DNA from: Acidobacteriaceae bacterium
GTDB lineage: Bacteria; Acidobacteriota; Terriglobia; Terriglobales; Acidobacteriaceae
NCBI GenBank assembly: GCA_030039895.1
Contig: JASHUR010000075.1
Span: forward strand, 1 to 10,577
DNA length: 10,577 nucleotides
Reading direction: 5' to 3'
Below are positions 5,725 to 10,577 of the stretch, piece by piece (position 1 is the stretch's first letter; every line of letters starts with the position of its first letter). Position numbers and translations under genes: made by a program. The notes below the pieces were generated by a model, which saw only the letters and a program-made list of their open reading frames with translations, did not search any database and was not told the origin of the DNA.

Positions 5725-6101
5725 CAGAGATGCAAACTGAAAAGCCGAACTCCAGGCCAGGGACAAAGCCGGGCGGACCGGGAGGGCTGTTGCCGGGGAT
5801 GGCGGTGATCAGTTTGTGGATGCTGGCGCAGTGCGGGCTGGGGCTGGTTGGGGTGATCTTCCACAAGTTGCCGGTCGGGGCCATGGTGCTTTGCCTGATG
5901 TTTGCTGTGGCCGCGAACGGTCTGCTGAAGCTGAAGCGCTGGGGTTGGGCGCTGACGCTGGGCGCAGCGTTTTTTTCCATGTGCTATGCCGCATTTGTGC
6001 TGTTCCGGTTTCACCAGCTTCCGATGGTGGTGATGTTGCTGGTGAACCTGGTGTTTTTCCTTTATTTGATTCGGCCCGAAGTGATCGAGCGAGTGAAATA
6101 G
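5721..6101 (+). CDS. Small four-helix membrane protein of unknown function
   Basis: I do not recognise the family. The 126-residue product has a polar, Pro/Gly-rich N-terminus (about 20 residues) and then four hydrophobic segments at roughly 22-47, 50-71, 74-95 and 100-117, ending in a short charged tail (RPEVIERVK). No haem, metal or catalytic motif is obvious; isolated His residues (HKL near 48, FHQL near 98) lie at helix ends. The start overlaps the cytochrome c stop as ATGA and has no Shine-Dalgarno of its own, a strong sign of coupled translation. A functional link to that cytochrome, for example as a membrane partner or quinol-side subunit, is inference only. Confidence 0.72.
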   Translation: MTEMQTEKPNSRPGTKPGGPGGLLPGMAVISLWMLAQCGLGLVGVIFHKLPVGAMVLCLMFAVAANGLLKLKRWGWALTLGAAFFSMCYAAFVLFRFHQLPMVVMLLVNLVFFLYLIRPEVIERVK

Positions 6102-6136
6102 AAAGGCCGGACGACGCCGGAACTTTCAGGAAGCAG

Positions 6137-6155
6137 CCGGAAGGTATGCTTCCGG
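6137..6155 (+). other. Hairpin after the cytochrome c/membrane protein pair
   Basis: CCGGAAG (6137-6143) pairs perfectly with CTTCCGG (6149-6155) around a five-base loop. The following bases (ATTGTCCCC) are not U-rich, so this is at best a weak or factor-dependent terminator. The rest of the 204-bp gap (6102-6305) shows no open frame that looks coding. Confidence 0.4.
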
Positions 6156-6257
6156 ATTGTCCCCGATTTGTATTTGAGGACGGAGAGCGGCTTCGTATTG
6201 AACTGTGATGATTCGGGCGACGTACAGTTGTTGAGGGCAGTATGGTGGGCTAACAAC

Positions 6258-6273
6258 AAGTTCAACTTATAAC
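6258..6273 (+). promoter_or_regulatory. Candidate -10 box overlapping a short palindrome, upstream of the sensor phosphatase gene
   Basis: TATAAC (6268-6273, 5 of 6 to TATAAT) lies 32 bases before the ATG at 6306. It directly abuts a perfect 5-1-5 palindrome AAGTT-C-AACTT (6258-6268). No -35 box sits at 16-18 bp, so an activator or an alternative sigma factor might be needed. GTTGTT (6227-6232) and AACAAC (6252-6257) form a second, wider inverted repeat. Confidence 0.3.
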
Positions 6274-6305
6274 AATGCTGTTGTGCAAGACTCCGAGTAG
6301 CCAGA

Positions 6306-8906
6306 ATGAAACGAAGACCTCATCCGAATCTGCTTCGCGCGCTGCTGGGAGTATTTGTTCTGGCGAGCCTGTCGTTCTGGCTTGCCGGGGTGCTGGACAA
6401 CTGGGAGATGGAGCGGCATGCGGAGAGGCATGTGGCGGCTCCGCTCAAGTACAACGACGATACCTGTGTTGTGACCTCAGTGCAGCCTGAGGCGCGGAAG
6501 GCCGGGATTGTTCCGGGGGTGCGGATCACCGGGCTGAACGGCGCGCCTTATACAGGCGATGCACAGGTAGCCGTGATTCTGTATACGGCGCAGCCAGGCG
6601 ACACGGTAGATGTGGAGTTTGTGCGTCCGGACGGCAGCAAGGGCACAGCGACGATCACCTTGGCTCCGCATGCAAAGCCGTATGCGGGAATTGCAGAGTG
6701 GGTGGCGCTGCTGCGTGACGGAGTTGTTGTCGCACTGATGCCGCTGGTGTGTCTGCTGATCGGCTACTGGGTGGTGCTGGCGAAGCCCACGGACCGGAAT
6801 GCATGGCTGCTGCTGATCCTGCTGACGTTTCCGAGCGTGCTTTGGATTAACCCGGGGATGGCGACGGGAGCGGGGCTGGCGCTTCGATTGTTCTGGTACG
6901 ACACGCTGCAATTGCTGGCTTCTCCGGCGCTGCTGCTGTTCGGAATTTATTTCCCGGAACAGTCGCGTATCGACAATAAGGCACCGTGGATCAAATGGCT
7001 GGTGCTGGCGCCATATGCCCTGTTTGCAGGCCTGTTGTACCCGTATCTGTACAAGGAGTATTTTGCCGGGCCGGCGGGACTGAAGTGGGCAACGGTGATT
7101 ACCGATGCGGGCAATGTCCTGAATGTGCTGAACCTGGTTTGCATCGCGCTGTATCTGGTATTCACGCTGGACAAGCTGCGATCGGCATCGACGGCGGATG
7201 CGCGGCGCAGGCTGCGGGTGCTGACGGCGGGGACGGCAATTGGGGTGGGCGCGCTGCTTCTGGTGTTTGTTGCGGGACGGCATTTCGGACTGAAGTTCGA
7301 TTCGGTCAGCGGCTTCTGGATCACGCTGGCGGGCGGTCTGGTATTTATGGTTGCGCCATTCACGCTGGCCTATGTGGTGCTGGTACAGCGGGCGATGGAT
7401 GTGCGCATGATTGTGCGCGCCGGCACCCGGTACGTGATGGCGAAGGCCTTTCTGCTTGCAGTACAGACAGCGCTGGTGGGGGTAGCGATCTGGCTGCTGC
7501 TGTTTCCGGCACTGCACAACCGGCAGCCCGGAGAGTCTGCCCTGATTGAGGGGCTGGTCTTTCTTGCGCTGCTGGCTGTGCTGCGGACGGGGGTGCAGAA
7601 GCATGCGCAGGCATGGCTGGACAGAAAGTTTTTCCGTGAGGCATATAACGCAGAGGTTGTGCTGAACGAGCTGGCGGATGAGGTGAGGCAATTTACGGAG
7701 ACCGCCCCACTGCTGGACACGGTTGCGCGCAAGGTCGCGGAGACGCTGCATGTGGACCAGATTGCGGTATTGCTGCGCAGGAGCGAGGTGTTTCATCTGG
7801 AGCGGGCGATTGGAGTTCCGGTGGATGCGGCGCTGGCGCTGCCGGCGGACGCCTCGGCAGTACGGTATCTGGCGATGACGAATGAACCGGCGCGGTTGTA
7901 CAGGGATGATCCGGACGCGTGGTACCTGATGGCGGGGCTGGGCGAGCGGCAGGTCCTGGACAAGGTGAATGCGGAGTTGCTGCTGCCGCTGCGCGGGCGG
8001 AACCGGTTGATGGGAGTGATGGCGCTGGGGCCGAAGCGGTCGGAGGCGGCGTATACCCCGGCGGACCTGCACATGCTTCAGACACTGGCGACGCAGACGG
8101 GGCTGGCAATTGAGGTTGCGGAGCTAGCGCACTCGCTGGCAGCAGAGGCGGCACAGAGGGAGCGGGTGAATCGCGAGATTGAGATCGCGCGCGAGGTGCA
8201 GGAGAGGCTGTTCCCGCAGGAGATGCCGCAGATTGAGGGCGCGACGATTGCGGGGCATTGCCGTCCTGCACTGGGCGTAGGCGGAGACTATTACGATGTC
8301 TTTTTGCTGGAAGACGGACGGATTGGGCTGGCGATTGGCGATGTGAGCGGAAAGGGGATTGCAGCGGCGCTGCTGATGGCGAGCCTGCGGGCATCACTGC
8401 GTGGGGTGTCGCTGGATAATCCCCGTGACTTTGCAAAGCTAATGGACAAGGTGAACAGGCTTGTTTACGAGGCGTCTGCGTCTAACCGTTATGCGACGTT
8501 TTTCTTTGCGGCATATGACACGAAGACGCGGCGACTTGACTGCGTGAATGCCGGGCACAATCCACCGGTAGTTCTGCGGTGCGGCGAGGACGGAGTGACG
8601 GACACGCTGCGGCTGGAAGAAGGCGGCCCGGTGGTCGGGCTGCTTCCGTTTGCGCCGTATACCGAGCAATCCGTGACGCTGATGCCGGGAGACCTGTTGG
8701 TGCTTTTTACGGACGGCATAAGCGAAGCGATGACGCATGAAGACGAGGAATGGGGCGAGGAGCGGATGATTGAGTCAATGAAGAAATGCCAGGACACGAC
8801 CGCTGACGCCGTGTTGAAGGACATGTTCCGAGATGTGGATGCATTTACCGCCGGGGCCCCACAACATGACGATATGACGCTACTGGTGCTAAAGCTGGAG
8901 GGGTGA
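6306..8906 (+). CDS. Membrane sensor serine phosphatase: PDZ, multi-TM, GAF, SpoIIE/PP2C
   Basis: This 866-residue signalling protein starts with one membrane helix (10-30). A PDZ-like domain follows (about 48-120: VVTSVQPEARKAGIVPGVRI and DTVDVEFVRPDG), presumably outside the cytoplasmic membrane. Next is a block of about eight to nine hydrophobic helices (133-426), ending in the LDRKFFREAYNAE segment that also follows the membrane part of ComP-like sensors. A GAF domain (about 466-605) and a signalling helix EIAREVQERLFPQEMP (626-641) lead into the phosphatase. PP2C metal and core motifs are intact: GGDYYD (659-664), IGDVSGKGIAAAL (677-689), NAGHNPP (748-754), FTDGISEA (801-808) and DDMT (855-858). 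In RsbU/SpoIIE-type pathways such enzymes dephosphorylate STAS-domain proteins; no STAS or anti-sigma gene is in the window. The Shine-Dalgarno is weak. The stop overlaps the in-frame GTG at 8903 of the next gene. Confidence 0.92.
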   Translation: MKRRPHPNLLRALLGVFVLASLSFWLAGVLDNWEMERHAERHVAAPLKYNDDTCVVTSVQPEARKAGIVPGVRITGLNGAPYTGDAQVAVILYTAQPGDTVDVEFVRPDGSKGTATITLAPHAKPYAGIAEWVALLRDGVVVALMPLVCLLIGYWVVLAKPTDRNAWLLLILLTFPSVLWINPGMATGAGLALRLFWYDTLQLLASPALLLFGIYFPEQSRIDNKAPWIKWLVLAPYALFAGLLYPYLYKEYFAGPAGLKWATVITDAGNVLNVLNLVCIALYLVFTLDKLRSASTADARRRLRVLTAGTAIGVGALLLVFVAGRHFGLKFDSVSGFWITLAGGLVFMVAPFTLAYVVLVQRAMDVRMIVRAGTRYVMAKAFLLAVQTALVGVAIWLLLFPALHNRQPGESALIEGLVFLALLAVLRTGVQKHAQAWLDRKFFREAYNAEVVLNELADEVRQFTETAPLLDTVARKVAETLHVDQIAVLLRRSEVFHLERAIGVPVDAALALPADASAVRYLAMTNEPARLYRDDPDAWYLMAGLGERQVLDKVNAELLLPLRGRNRLMGVMALGPKRSEAAYTPADLHMLQTLATQTGLAIEVAELAHSLAAEAAQRERVNREIEIAREVQERLFPQEMPQIEGATIAGHCRPALGVGGDYYDVFLLEDGRIGLAIGDVSGKGIAAALLMASLRASLRGVSLDNPRDFAKLMDKVNRLVYEASASNRYATFFFAAYDTKTRRLDCVNAGHNPPVVLRCGEDGVTDTLRLEEGGPVVGLLPFAPYTEQSVTLMPGDLLVLFTDGISEAMTHEDEEWGEERMIESMKKCQDTTADAVLKDMFRDVDAFTAGAPQHDDMTLLVLKLEG

Positions 8907-8908
8907 GG

Positions 8909-9391
8909 GTGCAGAGGATTGCCGGGCTGCTGTTGAGCCTGTTGTTGTTGTGGCCGGGCATGTTGGGGTGTTCACCGGAGCCGGTGATTCAAAAGGTTGC
9001 TCCGAGGCCTGCGAATACGCTTATTAAGCTGCCGGATGGTTTTGTGGTGCATGCGGAGCTTGCAGTGACCAAGGCCGAGCGTGAATATGGATTGATGGAC
9101 CGGACTTCGCTGCTGCAAGGGCGAGGAATGTTATTCGTTCACGACGGACCGGGGCGTTATCCATACTGGATGTACCACTGCAAGATCGGGCTGGACATCA
9201 TCTGGATGAGTCCGGTGCATACGATTGTGGAGATGTCTGCGGACACGCCGCCGTGCAAGGGAAAGGCGAGGACGTGCCCGTCGTACGGCGGACGTGAGAT
9301 TTCGCAGTACGTGCTGGAGCTTCCGGAAGGCTCGATCAACGAGCACCACCTGGCACTGGGGCAGGTGCTGGACTTTCACATAAACAATTGA
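8909..9391 (+). CDS. DUF192 lipoprotein
   Basis: From the GTG at 8909 the product is 160 residues. The start is chosen because GGAGG (8897-8901) sits seven bases before it; a GTG at 8903, which overlaps the previous stop as GTGA, would be only one base from that Shine-Dalgarno. The N-terminus is a lipoprotein signal peptide with the lipobox MLGC and the lipidated cysteine at residue 21. The DUF192 core follows: GLMDRTSL (61-68), GMLFV (73-77) and YWMYHCKIGLDIIWM (86-100), which match the family pattern of GLM...GMLF...FWM.N...LDI. Between this core and the end lie C116 and C123 (PPCKGKARTCPSYGG), a possible disulfide or metal pair, and the C-terminal VLELPEGSINEHHL. The biochemical role of DUF192 proteins is not established. 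The gene is almost certainly co-transcribed with the sensor phosphatase. Confidence 0.88.
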   Translation: MQRIAGLLLSLLLLWPGMLGCSPEPVIQKVAPRPANTLIKLPDGFVVHAELAVTKAEREYGLMDRTSLLQGRGMLFVHDGPGRYPYWMYHCKIGLDIIWMSPVHTIVEMSADTPPCKGKARTCPSYGGREISQYVLELPEGSINEHHLALGQVLDFHINN

Positions 9392-9408
9392 GCGCAGAGA
9401 GAGTGAAG

Positions 9409-9864
9409 ATGGCAGACGTTGAGATCGACGCGTTGAGCGATGAACTGAAAGAGGAGCTGAAGAACGACCTGAGGAGGTTCTGGAGCCGGCTTGTATATTT
9501 CCTGGGCATGATGGTGGGGCTGATTCCGCTGATCACTTTGCCGGCGCACCTTTTCGTCATCAGTGTCACGAATCCGGCGAGCGTGGCGCTGGCGAGGGTC
9601 ACGAATGCGGCGACCGTGCTGCCTGCGAGCGCCGTGGCTTACTGGCACAGGAAGCTGGCCTCGTGGTGGTTGATGCTGGACGCGGCGGTGTGCATCTTTG
9701 CGGGAATACGGCATCCAGCCAAGGGTGCGGAAAACTGGGTGCTGCTTGGTCTGGCGGTAGGAATTCCTCTTTTTCTTGGCGGATTTGGGCTGATTACGGG
9801 TTGGATGGGCTGGCCTCCGCTGCTTGAGCGGAAGCAAAAGGCGGGCGTTCGGGGGCGGAACTGA
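9409..9864 (+). CDS. Small membrane protein of unknown function
   Basis: The ATG at 9409 follows a purine-rich GAGAGAGTGAAG and gives 151 residues. A TTG at 9388, overlapping the DUF192 stop, would add seven residues. The N-terminus (1-27) is a charged, probably amphipathic helix (DELKEELKNDLRRFWSRL) on the likely cytoplasmic side. Hydrophobic segments follow at about 28-52, 83-100 and 110-131, with a weaker one near 64-79, and the C-terminus is basic (RKQKAGVRGR). I do not recognise the family or any catalytic motif. It lies 17 bases after the DUF192 gene and is probably in the same transcript as the sensor phosphatase. mfd follows after 66 bases with no terminator between. Confidence 0.72.
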   Translation: MADVEIDALSDELKEELKNDLRRFWSRLVYFLGMMVGLIPLITLPAHLFVISVTNPASVALARVTNAATVLPASAVAYWHRKLASWWLMLDAAVCIFAGIRHPAKGAENWVLLGLAVGIPLFLGGFGLITGWMGWPPLLERKQKAGVRGRN

Positions 9865-9891
9865 GGCCGTTGGCCGACCTGTTGCTGGAGT

Positions 9892-9915
9892 TCCTGTGTC
9901 GCGTCCTGCGTCGCG
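9892..9915. repeat. Tandem 12-bp duplication just upstream of mfd
   Basis: TCCTGTGTCGCG (9892-9903) is followed immediately by TCCTGCGTCGCG (9904-9915), 11 of 12 bases identical. It ends 15 bases before the mfd start codon, so it lies in the promoter or leader region. Confidence 0.6.
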
Positions 9916-9930
9916 ATAGACTGAAAGGAC

Positions 9931-10577
9931 ATGATTCTTCCTTTTGTCCGCGAGCTGTTTGCGGACCTGGAGCATTCCCCCTCATTTGAACAGGCACGGA
10001 GGCATCTGGCCCTCGCGCGCGGGCGACGTCGTGTTTCAGGACTGACAACGACGGCACGGGCGCTGTATCTGCCGCTGTTTGCGCGAGCGGCGAATGTGCC
10101 GGTGATCGTTGTAGTCGCGGACAACAAAGCGGCTGACTCTCTGCAGGTCGCGCTTCGGGCGGGATGTGAGCTGACCGGGGCTGTGTCCGTGAACCGTGTG
10201 CTGAAGCTGCCAGCGCATGATGTGCTTCCATTTGAAAATATGTCTCCGCATGCGGAGATCCAGGAGGCGCGCGCGACGACGCTGTGGAAGATGGCATCGG
10301 GAGGCGCGTCGATTGTGATCGCCCCTGTAGAAGCGGCAGCGATGAAGCTGTTTCCGGCGGCGTTTTACAGCGGGCTGGCACAGGTGCTGCGACGCGGCGA
10401 GGAAGTGGATGTTGAGACGCTGCTGGCGCATCTGGCGAGCGTGGGCTACACGCCGATGGACATTGTGGAGATGCCGGGGCAGTACACGCGGCGCGGCGGG
10501 ATTGTGGACGTGTATTCGCCGGAAGCGGACAGGCCGGTGCGGCTGGAGTTTTTCGGCGACGAGATTGAGACGATCCG
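9931..10577 (+). CDS. mfd: Transcription-repair coupling factor Mfd, N-terminal part (3' truncated by window)
   Basis: The frame is open from the ATG at 9931 to the window end (215 complete codons plus two bases). Mfd is an ATP-driven translocase that removes RNA polymerase stalled at DNA lesions and recruits UvrA. The visible part is the N-terminal UvrB-like module. Key stretches are LPAHDVLPFENMSPH (93-107), EARATTLWKM (112-121), GYTPMDIVEMPGQYTRRGGI (172-191) and VDVYSPEADRPVRLEFFGDE (192-211), all highly typical of the Mfd/UvrB N-terminal fold and matched in order and spacing. The helicase and RNA polymerase-interaction domains lie beyond the window. The ATG is fixed by an in-frame TGA three codons upstream. 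AAAGGA ends only one base before it, an unusually short Shine-Dalgarno spacing. The gene follows the small membrane protein by 66 bases and may be read from that operon or from its own promoter. Confidence 0.93.
   Translation, partial: MILPFVRELFADLEHSPSFEQARRHLALARGRRRVSGLTTTARALYLPLFARAANVPVIVVVADNKAADSLQVALRAGCELTGAVSVNRVLKLPAHDVLPFENMSPHAEIQEARATTLWKMASGGASIVIAPVEAAAMKLFPAAFYSGLAQVLRRGEEVDVETLLAHLASVGYTPMDIVEMPGQYTRRGGIVDVYSPEADRPVRLEFFGDEIETI

Noticed and set aside
6477..8072. 531-codon minus-strand frame over the sensor phosphatase gene
   Set aside because: The Arg/Gln/His-rich translation has no recognisable domain, while the plus frame has PDZ, TM, GAF and PP2C in order. Long antisense frames are expected at this GC content.
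1..10577. CRISPR arrays, tRNA/rRNA genes, insertion sequences or a defence island
   Set aside because: I found no regularly spaced repeats with unique spacers, no tRNA-like cloverleaf or conserved rRNA segment, no transposase, and no nuclease or restriction gene. The window is mainly housekeeping.

Overview
The window is a GC-rich (about 60% by eye) chromosomal stretch whose proteins look most like those of Acidobacteriota (class Terriglobia, Acidobacteriaceae-like). That assignment is inferred from protein style: a PDZ/multi-TM/GAF/SpoIIE sensor phosphatase, a TTG-initiated lipoprotein cytochrome c, and housekeeping genes scattered outside their classical operons. It is not proven by any marker gene. 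I see no tRNA, rRNA, CRISPR array, transposase or integrase.

Layout. Bases 1-285 are the C-terminal end of the primary sigma factor RpoD (region 4). A degenerate 7-bp tandem array (295-343) and a strong intrinsic terminator (380-411) follow. A convergent phage-type GH24 lysozyme (425-907, minus) faces it. Next, on the plus strand, is an exported protein of unknown function (1063-1869), then rpmI (L35) and rplT (L20) with their own promoter candidate, a 141-bp intercistronic leader and a strong terminator (2724-2754). folP (dihydropteroate synthase, minus, 2765-3658) is divergent from dacB (PBP4-type D-Ala-D-Ala carboxypeptidase, 3688-5280), with only 29 bp between their start codons.

Bases 5368-6101 hold a translationally coupled pair (ATGA overlap): a lipoprotein monohaem cytochrome c and a small four-helix membrane protein. 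After a 204-bp gap comes an 866-residue membrane sensor with PDZ, multi-TM, GAF and PP2C/SpoIIE domains. It is tightly followed by a DUF192 lipoprotein and a small membrane protein of unknown function. The window ends inside mfd (transcription-repair coupling factor, first 215 codons).

How it works together. Most of the window is housekeeping: transcription initiation, ribosome assembly, folate synthesis, peptidoglycan maturation and transcription-coupled repair. The accessory interest lies in two compact envelope modules, the cytochrome c/membrane-protein pair and the sensor-phosphatase/DUF192/membrane-protein run. Neither has a recognisable partner gene (oxidase, anti-sigma factor or STAS protein) in the window. 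No clearly novel defence or mobile system is visible.
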